From Bos javanicus (lineage: Eukaryota; Chordata; Mammalia; Artiodactyla; Bovidae), in contig NW_026894321.1 in assembly GCF_032452875.1 (NCBI RefSeq), positions 62,001 to 126,000 of the forward strand: a DNA stretch of 64,000 nt. The letters are read 5' to 3'. This document shows, piece after piece, positions 7,810 to 21,768 of this stretch (position 1 is the first letter of the stretch; every line of letters begins with the position of its first letter). Made by a program: the position numbers and the translations under genes. The notes under the pieces are model-generated. The model had not been told where the DNA came from and searched no databases. It saw only the letters and a program-made list of their open reading frames with translations.

Positions 7810-9221
7810 GTCCCTGTTCGGTCGCCACCTGCCGGGGACCAGCCCCAACTGATCCAGGGTATTCGAAGGAGAGATGGCCTAGGCGACTATTTATATGCTA
7901 ATCAGAGATGTCAAGAATAATAGTATGAGGAGAGCTCAGTAGGAAAATTCGGTGGAGAAAAGAGACTGAGTAGCTTGGTTTACGCGGAAGACCAATCAAA
8001 CTTCAAGACAAGAAGTTTGCACCACTTACGTAGGCCGCAGGCGCCCTCTCGAATAGCGAAAGGTGCCTCACCCTAGACACCTTCTCGAGTGGGTCTTAGC
8101 AGCCCAGGCATAATTAGTAAGCGTGGTGGGTTCCGCGCTCCAGATGGAGACTCAGCTGGAAGTTAAAGGGAAGAATGACAAGGAACTTTATGAATTGGAG
8201 CTGTAAGTTAACTCTTTGACAGAGAGAGCGAGATGGTGGTGGGGGACAGCCCCCAGTGAAATCAGAGGTGAGAGCACAAAGCAATACAGTAGGCAGACTC
8301 CGGTTTTTTTGGGGGGAGATGCTCGAGAATATCCGGGTGGACTCCTGAGGCTCGATCCCGCATTTGCGTATGCCGAGCCTCCTTCCTCATGACCTTTGTC
8401 CAGAGTGGAATGCCTCCCCGGCTCCCGGCACATGATCAGTGCATGCTCAGTCACGATATCAGTGCCTGCTCAGCCACGTGATCACTGACGGCACAGTCAC
8501 GTGATCAGCGCCTCTCAGTCACGTGATCACCGTATGATAAACACGTGATCAGTGAACGACCAGCCACGTGATCACTGCATGCGCGGTCAGGTGGTCAGTT
8601 CCTGATCAGCCACCTGATCAGTGCGTGCACAGTCCCCTGATCAGCGCCTGTCAGTCACTGATCACTGCCTGATAAACACGTGATCAGTGCCCGAACAGCC
8701 ACGTCATCAGTGCATGCGCAGTCACGTGATCAGTGCATGATAGCCACGTGATCAGTGCGTGCACAGTCCCATGATCAGCGCCTGTCAGTCACTGATCATT
8801 GCCTGATAAACACGTGATCAGTGCATGATGAGCCATGTGATCAGTGCCCGATCAGCCACGTCATCAGTGCATGCGCAGTCACGTCATCAGTGCATGATAG
8901 CCACGTGATCAGTGCATGCTCAGTCACGTGATCTGGACTTGATCAGCCACGTGATCAGTGCCTGCAGAGTCACGTGATCAGGGCCTGCTGAGCTGCGTGA
9001 TTCCTGCCGGCTCATCTGCATGACAATTGCCAGCTGAGCTGCGTGATTCCTGTCGGCTCATCTGCTTGACAATTGCCAGCTGAGCTGCGTGATTCCTGCC
9101 TGGTCACGTGCTTGATTATTGCCAGTTGAGCAGCATGATTCGTCACTGCTGAGCTCCATGCTTATTGCCTGCTGATTGCGTGGTTCGTGTCTGCTCAGCT
9201 CTTTGAGTATTGCCTCCTGAG
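7810..9221 (+). repeat. Monomer M6 (1,412 bp)
   Basis: Insert 7810-8430, array 8431-9221. Full-length, tract T7G6, no indel noticed. Confidence 0.95.
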
Positions 9222-10569
9222 GTCCCTGTTCGGTCGCCACCTGCCGGGGACCAGCCCCAACTGATCCAGGGTATTCGAAGGAGAGATGGCCTAGGCGACT
9301 ATTTATATGCTAATCAGAGATGTCAAGAATAATAGTATGAGGAGAGCTCAGTAGGAAAATTCGGTGGAGAAAAGAGACTGAGTAGCTTGGTTTACGCGGA
9401 AGACCAATCAAACTTCAAGACAAGAAGTTTGCACCACTTACGTAGGCCGCAGGCGCCCTCTCGAATAGCGAAAGGTGCCTCACCCTAGACACCTTCTCGA
9501 GTGGGTCTTAGCAGCCCAGGCATAATTAGTAAGCGTGGTGGGTTCCGCGCTCCAGATGGAGACTCAGCTGGAAGTTAAAGGGAAGAATGACAAGGAACTT
9601 TATGAATTGGAGCTGTAAGTTAACTCTTTGACAGAGAGAGCGAGATGGTGGTGGGGGACAGCCCCCAGTGAAATCAGAGGTGAGAGCACAAAGCAATACA
9701 GTAGGCAGACTCCGGTTTTTTTGGGGGGAGATGCTCGAGAATATCCGGGTGGACTCCTGAGGCTCGATCCCGCATTTGCGTATGCCGAGCCTCCTTCCTC
9801 ATGACCTTTGTCCAGAGTGGAATGCCTCCCCGGCTCCCGGCACATGATCAGTGCATGCTCAGTCACGATATCAGTGCCTGCTCAGCCACGTGATCACTGA
9901 CGGCACAGTCACGTGATCAGCGCCTCTCAGTCACGTGATCACCGTATGATAAACACGTGATCAGTGAACGACCAGCCACGTGATCACTGCATGCGCGGTC
10001 AGGTGGTCAGTTCCTGATCAGCCACCTGATCAGTGCGTGCACAGTCCCCTGATCAGCGCCTGTCAGTCACTGATCACTGCCTGATAAACACGTGATCAGT
10101 GCCCGAACAGCCACGTCATCAGTGCATGCGCAGTCACGTGATCAGTGCATGATAGCCACGTGATCAGTGCGTGCACAGTCCCATGATCAGCGCCTGTCAG
10201 TCACTGATCATTGCCTGATAAACACGTGATCAGTGCATGATGAGCCATGTGATCAGTGCCCGATCAGCCACGTCATCAGTGCATGCGCATCAGTCCACGT
10301 GATCAGTGCATGCTCAGTCACGTGATCTGGACTTGATCAGCCACGTGATCAGTGCCTGCAGAGTCACGTGATCAGGGCCTGCTGAGCTGCGTGATTCCTG
10401 CCGGCTCATCTGCATGACAATTGCCAGCTGAGCTGCGTGATTCCTGCCTGGTCACGTGCTTGATTATTGCCAGTTGAGCAGCATGATTCGTCACTGCTGA
10501 GCTCCATGCTTATTGCCTGCTGATTGCGTGGTTCGTGTCTGCTCAGCTCTTTGAGTATTGCCTCCTGAG
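9222..10569 (+). repeat. Monomer M7 (1,348 bp), two deletions
   Basis: Insert 9222-9842, array 9843-10569. Tract T7G6. Dimer B is missing (46 bp). A second, net 18-bp loss in block two gives gcatgcgcatcagtccacgt near 10280-10299, replacing the usual CAGTCACGTCATCAGTGC stretch. Confidence 0.95.
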
Positions 10570-11980
10570 GTCCCTGTTCGGTCGCCACCTGCCGGGGACC
10601 AGCCCCAACTGATCCAGGGTATTCGAAGGAGAGATGGCCTAGGCGACTATTTATATGCTAATCAGAGATGTCAAGAATAATAGTATGAGGAGAGCTCAGT
10701 AGGAAAATTCGGTGGAGAAAAGAGACTGAGTAGCTTGGTTTACGCGGAAGACCAATCAAACTTCAAGACAAGAAGTTTGCACCACTTACGTAGGCCGCAG
10801 GCGCCCTCTCGAATAGCGAAAGGTGCCTCACCCTAGACACCTTCTCGAGTGGGTCTTAGCAGCCCAGGCATAATTAGTAAGCGTGGTGGGTTCCGCGCTC
10901 CAGATGGAGACTCAGCTGGAAGTTAAAGGGAAGAATGACAAGGAACTTTATGAATTGGAGCTGTAAGTTAACTCTTTGACAGAGAGAGCGAGATGGTGGT
11001 GGGGGACAGCCCCCAGTGAAATCAGAGGTGAGAGCACAAAGCAATACAGTAGGCAGACTCCGGTTTTTTTGGGGGGAGATGCTCGAGAATATCCGGGTGG
11101 ACTCCTGAGGCTCGATCCCGCATTTGCGTATGCCGAGCCTCCTTCCTCATGACCTTTGTCCAGAGTGGAATGCCTCCCCGGCTCCCGGCACATGATCAGT
11201 GCATGCTCAGTCACGATATCAGTGCCTGCTCAGCCACGTGATCACTGACGGCACAGTCACGTGATCAGCGCCTCTCAGTCACGTGATCACCGTATGATAA
11301 ACACGTGATCAGTGAACGACCAGCCACGTGATCACTGCATGCGCGGTCAGGTGGTCAGTTCCTGATCAGCCACCTGATCAGTGCGTGCACAGTCCCCTGA
11401 TCAGCGCCTGTCAGTCACTGATCACTGCCTGATAAACACGTGATCAGTGCCCGAACAGCCACGTCATCAGTGCATGCGCAGTCACGTGATCAGTGCATGA
11501 TAGCCACGTGATCAGTGCGTGCACAGTCCCATGATCAGCGCCTGTCAGTCACTGATCATTGCCTGATAAACACGTGATCAGTGCATGATGAGCCATGTGA
11601 TCAGTGCCCGATCAGCCACGTCATCAGTGCATGCGCAGTCACGTCATCAGTGCATGATAGCCACGTGATCAGTGCATGCTCAGTCACGTGATCTGGACTT
11701 GATCAGCCACGTGATCAGTGCCTGCAGAGTCACGTGATCAGGGCCTGCTGAGCTGCGTGATTCCTGCCGGCTCATCTGCATGACAATTGCCACTGAGCTG
11801 CGTGATTCCTGTCGGCTCATCTGCTTGACAATTGCCAGCTGAGCTGCGTGATTCCTGCCTGGTCACGTGCTTGATTATTGCCAGTTGAGCAGCATGATTC
11901 GTCACTGCTGAGCTCCATGCTTATTGCCTGCTGATTGCGTGGTTCGTGTCTGCTCAGCTCTTTGAGTATTGCCTCCTGAG
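10570..11980 (+). repeat. Monomer M8 (1,411 bp), 1-bp deletion shared with M13
   Basis: Insert 10570-11190, array 11191-11980. Tract T7G6. One base is missing between dimers A and B (gccactgagctg instead of gccagctgagctg) near 11791; M13 has the same variant. Confidence 0.95.
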
Positions 11981-13391
11981 GTCCCTGTTCGGTCGCCACC
12001 TGCCGGGGACCAGCCCCAACTGATCCAGGGTATTCGAAGGAGAGATGGCCTAGGCGACTATTTATATGCTAATCAGAGATGTCAAGAATAATAGTATGAG
12101 GAGAGCTCAGTAGGAAAATTCGGTGGAGAAAAGAGACTGAGTAGCTTGGTTTACGCGGAAGACCAATCAAACTTCAAGACAAGAAGTTTGCACCACTTAC
12201 GTAGGCCGCAGGCGCCCTCTCGAATAGCGAAAGGTGCCTCACCCTAGACACCTTCTCGAGTGGGTCTTAGCAGCCCAGGCATAATTAGTAAGCGTGGTGG
12301 GTTCCGCGCTCCAGATGGAGACTCAGCTGGAAGTTAAAGGGAAGAATGACAAGGAACTTTATGAATTGGAGCTGTAAGTTAACTCTTTGACAGAGAGAGC
12401 GAGATGGTGGTGGGGGACAGCCCCCAGTGAAATCAGAGGTGAGAGCACAAAGCAATACAGTAGGCAGACTCCGGTTTTTTGGGGGGAGATGCTCGAGAAT
12501 ATCCGGGTGGACTCCTGAGGCTCGATCCCGCATTTGCGTATGCCGAGCCTCCTTCCTCATGACCTTTGTCCAGAGTGGAATGCCTCCCCGGCTCCCGGCA
12601 CATGATCAGTGCATGCTCAGTCACGATATCAGTGCCTGCTCAGCCACGTGATCACTGACGGCACAGTCACGTGATCAGCGCCTCTCAGTCACGTGATCAC
12701 CGTATGATAAACACGTGATCAGTGAACGACCAGCCACGTGATCACTGCATGCGCGGTCAGGTGGTCAGTTCCTGATCAGCCACCTGATCAGTGCGTGCAC
12801 AGTCCCCTGATCAGCGCCTGTCAGTCACTGATCACTGCCTGATAAACACGTGATCAGTGCCCGAACAGCCACGTCATCAGTGCATGCGCAGTCACGTGAT
12901 CAGTGCATGATAGCCACGTGATCAGTGCGTGCACAGTCCCATGATCAGCGCCTGTCAGTCACTGATCATTGCCTGATAAACACGTGATCAGTGCATGATG
13001 AGCCATGTGATCAGTGCCCGATCAGCCACGTCATCAGTGCATGCGCAGTCACGTCATCAGTGCATGATAGCCACGTGATCAGTGCATGCTCAGTCACGTG
13101 ATCTGGACTTGATCAGCCACGTGATCAGTGCCTGCAGAGTCACGTGATCAGGGCCTGCTGAGCTGCGTGATTCCTGCCGGCTCATCTGCATGACAATTGC
13201 CAGCTGAGCTGCGTGATTCCTGTCGGCTCATCTGCTTGACAATTGCCAGCTGAGCTGCGTGATTCCTGCCTGGTCACGTGCTTGATTATTGCCAGTTGAG
13301 CAGCATGATTCGTCACTGCTGAGCTCCATGCTTATTGCCTGCTGATTGCGTGGTTCGTGTCTGCTCAGCTCTTTGAGTATTGCCTCCTGAG
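11981..13391 (+). repeat. Monomer M9 (1,411 bp)
   Basis: Insert 11981-12600, array 12601-13391. Full-length array; tract T6G6 accounts for the one-base difference from 1,412. Confidence 0.95.
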
Positions 13392-14757
13392 GTCCCTGTT
13401 CGGTCGCCACCTGCCGGGGACCAGCCCCAACTGATCCAGGGTATTCGAAGGAGAGATGGCCTAGGCGACTATTTATATGCTAATCAGAGATGTCAAGAAT
13501 AATAGTATGAGGAGAGCTCAGTAGGAAAATTCGGTGGAGAAAAGAGACTGAGTAGCTTGGTTTACGCGGAAGACCAATCAAACTTCAAGACAAGAAGTTT
13601 GCACCACTTACGTAGGCCGCAGGCGCCCTCTCGAATAGCGAAAGGTGCCTCACCCTAGACACCTTCTCGAGTGGGTCTTAGCAGCCCAGGCATAATTAGT
13701 AAGCGTGGTGGGTTCCGCGCTCCAGATGGAGACTCAGCTGGAAGTTAAAGGGAAGAATGACAAGGAACTTTATGAATTGGAGCTGTAAGTTAACTCTTTG
13801 ACAGAGAGAGCGAGATGGTGGTGGGGGACAGCCCCCAGTGAAATCAGAGGTGAGAGCACAAAGCAATACAGTAGGCAGACTCCGGTTTTTTTGGGGGGAG
13901 ATGCTCGAGAATATCCGGGTGGACTCCTGAGGCTCGATCCCGCATTTGCGTATGCCGAGCCTCCTTCCTCATGACCTTTGTCCAGAGTGGAATGCCTCCC
14001 CGGCTCCCGGCACATGATCAGTGCATGCTCAGTCACGATATCAGTGCCTGCTCAGCCACGTGATCACTGACGGCACAGTCACGTGATCAGCGCCTCTCAG
14101 TCACGTGATCACCGTATGATAAACACGTGATCAGTGAACGACCAGCCACGTGATCACTGCATGCGCGGTCAGGTGGTCAGTTCCTGATCAGCCACCTGAT
14201 CAGTGCGTGCACAGTCCCCTGATCAGCGCCTGTCAGTCACTGATCACTGCCTGATAAACACGTGATCAGTGCCCGAACAGCCACGTCATCAGTGCATGCG
14301 CAGTCACGTGATCAGTGCATGATAGCCACGTGATCAGTGCGTGCACAGTCCCATGATCAGCGCCTGTCAGTCACTGATCATTGCCTGATAAACACGTGAT
14401 CAGTGCATGATGAGCCATGTGATCAGTGCCCGATCAGCCACGTCATCAGTGCATGCGCAGTCACGTCATCAGTGCATGATAGCCACGTGATCAGTGCATG
14501 CTCAGTCACGTGATCTGGACTTGATCAGCCACGTGATCAGTGCCTGCAGAGTCACGTGATCAGGGCCTGCTGAGCTGCGTGATTCCTGCCGGCTCATCTG
14601 CTTGACAATTGCCAGCTGAGCTGCGTGATTCCTGCCTGGTCACGTGCTTGATTATTGCCAGTTGAGCAGCATGATTCGTCACTGCTGAGCTCCATGCTTA
14701 TTGCCTGCTGATTGCGTGGTTCGTGTCTGCTCAGCTCTTTGAGTATTGCCTCCTGAG
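13392..14757 (+). repeat. Monomer M10 (1,366 bp), A/B chimeric dimer
   Basis: Insert 13392-14012, array 14013-14757. Tract T7G6. A and B are fused into one 46-mer that starts as A (CCGG) and ends as B (GCTTGAC), near 14588-14605. The breakpoint differs from M4. Confidence 0.95.
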
Positions 14758-16168
14758 GTCCCTGTTCGGTCGCCACCTGCCGGGGACCAGCCCCAACTGA
14801 TCCAGGGTATTCGAAGGAGAGATGGCCTAGGCGACTATTTATATGCTAATCAGAGATGTCAAGAATAATAGTATGAGGAGAGCTCAGTAGGAAAATTCGG
14901 TGGAGAAAAGAGACTGAGTAGCTTGGTTTACGCGGAAGACCAATCAAACTTCAAGACAAGAAGTTTGCACCACTTACGTAGGCCGCAGGCGCCCTCTCGA
15001 ATAGCGAAAGGTGCCTCACCCTAGACACCTTCTCGAGTGGGTCTTAGCAGCCCAGGCATAATTAGTAAGCGTGGTGGGTTCCGCGCTCCAGATGGAGACT
15101 CAGCTGGAAGTTAAAGGGAAGAATGACAAGGAACTTTATGAATTGGAGCTGTAAGTTAACTCTTTGACAGAGAGAGCGAGATGGTGGTGGGGGACAGCCC
15201 CCAGTGAAATCAGAGGTGAGAGCACAAAGCAATACAGTAGGCAGACTCCGGTTTTTTTGGGGGAGATGCTCGAGAATATCCGGGTGGACTCCTGAGGCTC
15301 GATCCCGCATTTGCGTATGCCGAGCCTCCTTCCTCATGACCTTTGTCCAGAGTGGAATGCCTCCCCGGCTCCCGGCACATGATCAGTGCATGCTCAGTCA
15401 CGATATCAGTGCCTGCTCAGCCACGTGATCACTGACGGCACAGTCACGTGATCAGCGCCTCTCAGTCACGTGATCACCGTATGATAAACACGTGATCAGT
15501 GAACGACCAGCCACGTGATCACTGCATGCGCGGTCAGGTGGTCAGTTCCTGATCAGCCACCTGATCAGTGCGTGCACAGTCCCCTGATCAGCGCCTGTCA
15601 GTCACTGATCACTGCCTGATAAACACGTGATCAGTGCCCGAACAGCCACGTCATCAGTGCATGCGCAGTCACGTGATCAGTGCATGATAGCCACGTGATC
15701 AGTGCGTGCACAGTCCCATGATCAGCGCCTGTCAGTCACTGATCATTGCCTGATAAACACGTGATCAGTGCATGATGAGCCATGTGATCAGTGCCCGATC
15801 AGCCACGTCATCAGTGCATGCGCAGTCACGTCATCAGTGCATGATAGCCACGTGATCAGTGCATGCTCAGTCACGTGATCTGGACTTGATCAGCCACGTG
15901 ATCAGTGCCTGCAGAGTCACGTGATCAGGGCCTGCTGAGCTGCGTGATTCCTGCCGGCTCATCTGCATGACAATTGCCAGCTGAGCTGCGTGATTCCTGT
16001 CGGCTCATCTGCTTGACAATTGCCAGCTGAGCTGCGTGATTCCTGCCTGGTCACGTGCTTGATTATTGCCAGTTGAGCAGCATGATTCGTCACTGCTGAG
16101 CTCCATGCTTATTGCCTGCTGATTGCGTGGTTCGTGTCTGCTCAGCTCTTTGAGTATTGCCTCCTGAG
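14758..16168 (+). repeat. Monomer M11 (1,411 bp)
   Basis: Insert 14758-15377, array 15378-16168. Full-length, tract T7G5. Confidence 0.95.
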
Positions 16169-17580
16169 GTCCCTGTTCGGTCGCCACCTGCCGGGGACCA
16201 GCCCCAACTGATCCAGGGTATTCGAAGGAGAGATGGCCTAGGCGACTATTTATATGCTAATCAGAGATGTCAAGAATAATAGTATGAGGAGAGCTCAGTA
16301 GGAAAATTCGGTGGAGAAAAGAGACTGAGTAGCTTGGTTTACGCGGAAGACCAATCAAACTTCAAGACAAGAAGTTTGCACCACTTACGTAGGCCGCAGG
16401 CGCCCTCTCGAATAGCGAAAGGTGCCTCACCCTAGACACCTTCTCGAGTGGGTCTTAGCAGCCCAGGCATAATTAGTAAGCGTGGTGGGTTCCGCGCTCC
16501 AGATGGAGACTCAGCTGGAAGTTAAAGGGAAGAATGACAAGGAACTTTATGAATTGGAGCTGTAAGTTAACTCTTTGACAGAGAGAGCGAGATGGTGGTG
16601 GGGGACAGCCCCCAGTGAAATCAGAGGTGAGAGCACAAAGCAATACAGTAGGCAGACTCCGGTTTTTTTGGGGGGAGATGCTCGAGAATATCCGGGTGGA
16701 CTCCTGAGGCTCGATCCCGCATTTGCGTATGCCGAGCCTCCTTCCTCATGACCTTTGTCCAGAGTGGAATGCCTCCCCGGCTCCCGGCACATGATCAGTG
16801 CATGCTCAGTCACGATATCAGTGCCTGCTCAGCCACGTGATCACTGACGGCACAGTCACGTGATCAGCGCCTCTCAGTCACGTGATCACCGTATGATAAA
16901 CACGTGATCAGTGAACGACCAGCCACGTGATCACTGCATGCGCGGTCAGGTGGTCAGTTCCTGATCAGCCACCTGATCAGTGCGTGCACAGTCCCCTGAT
17001 CAGCGCCTGTCAGTCACTGATCACTGCCTGATAAACACGTGATCAGTGCCCGAACAGCCACGTCATCAGTGCATGCGCAGTCACGTGATCAGTGCATGAT
17101 AGCCACGTGATCAGTGCGTGCACAGTCCCATGATCAGCGCCTGTCAGTCACTGATCATTGCCTGATAAACACGTGATCAGTGCATGATGAGCCATGTGAT
17201 CAGTGCCCGATCAGCCACGTCATCAGTGCATGCGCAGTCACGTCATCAGTGCATGATAGCCACGTGATCAGTGCATGCTCAGTCACGTGATCTGGACTTG
17301 ATCAGCCACGTGATCAGTGCCTGCAGAGTCACGTGATCAGGGCCTGCTGAGCTGCGTGATTCCTGCCGGCTCATCTGCATGACAATTGCCAGCTGAGCTG
17401 CGTGATTCCTGTCGGCTCATCTGCTTGACAATTGCCAGCTGAGCTGCGTGATTCCTGCCTGGTCACGTGCTTGATTATTGCCAGTTGAGCAGCATGATTC
17501 GTCACTGCTGAGCTCCATGCTTATTGCCTGCTGATTGCGTGGTTCGTGTCTGCTCAGCTCTTTGAGTATTGCCTCCTGAG
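16169..17580 (+). repeat. Monomer M12 (1,412 bp)
   Basis: Insert 16169-16789, array 16790-17580. Full-length, tract T7G6. Confidence 0.95.
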
Positions 17581-18991
17581 GTCCCTGTTCGGTCGCCACC
17601 TGCCGGGGACCAGCCCCAACTGATCCAGGGTATTCGAAGGAGAGATGGCCTAGGCGACTATTTATATGCTAATCAGAGATGTCAAGAATAATAGTATGAG
17701 GAGAGCTCAGTAGGAAAATTCGGTGGAGAAAAGAGACTGAGTAGCTTGGTTTACGCGGAAGACCAATCAAACTTCAAGACAAGAAGTTTGCACCACTTAC
17801 GTAGGCCGCAGGCGCCCTCTCGAATAGCGAAAGGTGCCTCACCCTAGACACCTTCTCGAGTGGGTCTTAGCAGCCCAGGCATAATTAGTAAGCGTGGTGG
17901 GTTCCGCGCTCCAGATGGAGACTCAGCTGGAAGTTAAAGGGAAGAATGACAAGGAACTTTATGAATTGGAGCTGTAAGTTAACTCTTTGACAGAGAGAGC
18001 GAGATGGTGGTGGGGGACAGCCCCCAGTGAAATCAGAGGTGAGAGCACAAAGCAATACAGTAGGCAGACTCCGGTTTTTTTGGGGGGAGATGCTCGAGAA
18101 TATCCGGGTGGACTCCTGAGGCTCGATCCCGCATTTGCGTATGCCGAGCCTCCTTCCTCATGACCTTTGTCCAGAGTGGAATGCCTCCCCGGCTCCCGGC
18201 ACATGATCAGTGCATGCTCAGTCACGATATCAGTGCCTGCTCAGCCACGTGATCACTGACGGCACAGTCACGTGATCAGCGCCTCTCAGTCACGTGATCA
18301 CCGTATGATAAACACGTGATCAGTGAACGACCAGCCACGTGATCACTGCATGCGCGGTCAGGTGGTCAGTTCCTGATCAGCCACCTGATCAGTGCGTGCA
18401 CAGTCCCCTGATCAGCGCCTGTCAGTCACTGATCACTGCCTGATAAACACGTGATCAGTGCCCGAACAGCCACGTCATCAGTGCATGCGCAGTCACGTGA
18501 TCAGTGCATGATAGCCACGTGATCAGTGCGTGCACAGTCCCATGATCAGCGCCTGTCAGTCACTGATCATTGCCTGATAAACACGTGATCAGTGCATGAT
18601 GAGCCATGTGATCAGTGCCCGATCAGCCACGTCATCAGTGCATGCGCAGTCACGTCATCAGTGCATGATAGCCACGTGATCAGTGCATGCTCAGTCACGT
18701 GATCTGGACTTGATCAGCCACGTGATCAGTGCCTGCAGAGTCACGTGATCAGGGCCTGCTGAGCTGCGTGATTCCTGCCGGCTCATCTGCATGACAATTG
18801 CCACTGAGCTGCGTGATTCCTGTCGGCTCATCTGCTTGACAATTGCCAGCTGAGCTGCGTGATTCCTGCCTGGTCACGTGCTTGATTATTGCCAGTTGAG
18901 CAGCATGATTCGTCACTGCTGAGCTCCATGCTTATTGCCTGCTGATTGCGTGGTTCGTGTCTGCTCAGCTCTTTGAGTATTGCCTCCTGAG
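17581..18991 (+). repeat. Monomer M13 (1,411 bp), 1-bp deletion shared with M8
   Basis: Insert 17581-18201, array 18202-18991. Tract T7G6, with the gccactgagctg variant near 18800 otherwise seen only in M8, five monomers to the left. Confidence 0.95.
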
Positions 18992-20402
18992 GTCCCTGTT
19001 CGGTCGCCACCTGCCGGGGACCAGCCCCAACTGATCCAGGGTATTCGAAGGAGAGATGGCCTAGGCGACTATTTATATGCTAATCAGAGATGTCAAGAAT
19101 AATAGTATGAGGAGAGCTCAGTAGGAAAATTCGGTGGAGAAAAGAGACTGAGTAGCTTGGTTTACGCGGAAGACCAATCAAACTTCAAGACAAGAAGTTT
19201 GCACCACTTACGTAGGCCGCAGGCGCCCTCTCGAATAGCGAAAGGTGCCTCACCCTAGACACCTTCTCGAGTGGGTCTTAGCAGCCCAGGCATAATTAGT
19301 AAGCGTGGTGGGTTCCGCGCTCCAGATGGAGACTCAGCTGGAAGTTAAAGGGAAGAATGACAAGGAACTTTATGAATTGGAGCTGTAAGTTAACTCTTTG
19401 ACAGAGAGAGCGAGATGGTGGTGGGGGACAGCCCCCAGTGAAATCAGAGGTGAGAGCACAAAGCAATACAGTAGGCAGACTCCGGTTTTTTTGGGGGAGA
19501 TGCTCGAGAATATCCGGGTGGACTCCTGAGGCTCGATCCCGCATTTGCGTATGCCGAGCCTCCTTCCTCATGACCTTTGTCCAGAGTGGAATGCCTCCCC
19601 GGCTCCCGGCACATGATCAGTGCATGCTCAGTCACGATATCAGTGCCTGCTCAGCCACGTGATCACTGACGGCACAGTCACGTGATCAGCGCCTCTCAGT
19701 CACGTGATCACCGTATGATAAACACGTGATCAGTGAACGACCAGCCACGTGATCACTGCATGCGCGGTCAGGTGGTCAGTTCCTGATCAGCCACCTGATC
19801 AGTGCGTGCACAGTCCCCTGATCAGCGCCTGTCAGTCACTGATCACTGCCTGATAAACACGTGATCAGTGCCCGAACAGCCACGTCATCAGTGCATGCGC
19901 AGTCACGTGATCAGTGCATGATAGCCACGTGATCAGTGCGTGCACAGTCCCATGATCAGCGCCTGTCAGTCACTGATCATTGCCTGATAAACACGTGATC
20001 AGTGCATGATGAGCCATGTGATCAGTGCCCGATCAGCCACGTCATCAGTGCATGCGCAGTCACGTCATCAGTGCATGATAGCCACGTGATCAGTGCATGC
20101 TCAGTCACGTGATCTGGACTTGATCAGCCACGTGATCAGTGCCTGCAGAGTCACGTGATCAGGGCCTGCTGAGCTGCGTGATTCCTGCCGGCTCATCTGC
20201 ATGACAATTGCCAGCTGAGCTGCGTGATTCCTGTCGGCTCATCTGCTTGACAATTGCCAGCTGAGCTGCGTGATTCCTGCCTGGTCACGTGCTTGATTAT
20301 TGCCAGTTGAGCAGCATGATTCGTCACTGCTGAGCTCCATGCTTATTGCCTGCTGATTGCGTGGTTCGTGTCTGCTCAGCTCTTTGAGTATTGCCTCCTG
20401 AG
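18992..20402 (+). repeat. Monomer M14 (1,411 bp)
   Basis: Insert 18992-19611, array 19612-20402. Full-length, tract T7G5. Confidence 0.95.
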
Positions 20403-21768
20403 GTCCCTGTTCGGTCGCCACCTGCCGGGGACCAGCCCCAACTGATCCAGGGTATTCGAAGGAGAGATGGCCTAGGCGACTATTTATATGCTAATCAGAG
20501 ATGTCAAGAATAATAGTATGAGGAGAGCTCAGTAGGAAAATTCGGTGGAGAAAAGAGACTGAGTAGCTTGGTTTACGCGGAAGACCAATCAAACTTCAAG
20601 ACAAGAAGTTTGCACCACTTACGTAGGCCGCAGGCGCCCTCTCGAATAGCGAAAGGTGCCTCACCCTAGACACCTTCTCGAGTGGGTCTTAGCAGCCCAG
20701 GCATAATTAGTAAGCGTGGTGGGTTCCGCGCTCCAGATGGAGACTCAGCTGGAAGTTAAAGGGAAGAATGACAAGGAACTTTATGAATTGGAGCTGTAAG
20801 TTAACTCTTTGACAGAGAGAGCGAGATGGTGGTGGGGGACAGCCCCCAGTGAAATCAGAGGTGAGAGCACAAAGCAATACAGTAGGCAGACTCCGGTTTT
20901 TTTGGGGGAGATGCTCGAGAATATCCGGGTGGACTCCTGAGGCTCGATCCCGCATTTGCGTATGCCGAGCCTCCTTCCTCATGACCTTTGTCCAGAGTGG
21001 AATGCCTCCCCGGCTCCCGGCACATGATCAGTGCATGCTCAGTCACGATATCAGTGCCTGCTCAGCCACGTGATCACTGACGGCACAGTCACGTGATCAG
21101 CGCCTCTCAGTCACGTGATCACCGTATGATAAACACGTGATCAGTGAACGACCAGCCACGTGATCACTGCATGCGCGGTCAGGTGGTCAGTTCCTGATCA
21201 GCCACCTGATCAGTGCGTGCACAGTCCCCTGATCAGCGCCTGTCAGTCACTGATCACTGCCTGATAAACACGTGATCAGTGCCCGAACAGCCACGTCATC
21301 AGTGCATGCGCAGTCACGTGATCAGTGCATGATAGCCACGTGATCAGTGCGTGCACAGTCCCATGATCAGCGCCTGTCAGTCACTGATCATTGCCTGATA
21401 AACACGTGATCAGTGCATGATGAGCCATGTGATCAGTGCCCGATCAGCCACGTCATCAGTGCATGCGCAGTCACGTCATCAGTGCATGATAGCCACGTGA
21501 TCAGTGCATGCTCAGTCACGTGATCTGGACTTGATCAGCCACGTGATCAGTGCCTGCAGAGTCACGTGATCAGGGCCTGCTGAGCTGCGTGATTCCTGCC
21601 GGCTCATCTGCATTGACAATTGCCAGCTGAGCTGCGTGATTCCTGCCTGGTCACGTGCTTGATTATTGCCAGTTGAGCAGCATGATTCGTCACTGCTGAG
21701 CTCCATGCTTATTGCCTGCTGATTGCGTGGTTCGTGTCTGCTCAGCTCTTTGAGTATTGCCTCCTGAG
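20403..21768 (+). repeat. Monomer M15 (1,366 bp), A/B chimera with one extra base
   Basis: Insert 20403-21022, array 21023-21768. Tract T7G5. The A/B fusion reads ctgcattgac near 21608-21617: GCA from A joined to TTGAC from B, with one base more than either parent. Confidence 0.95.
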
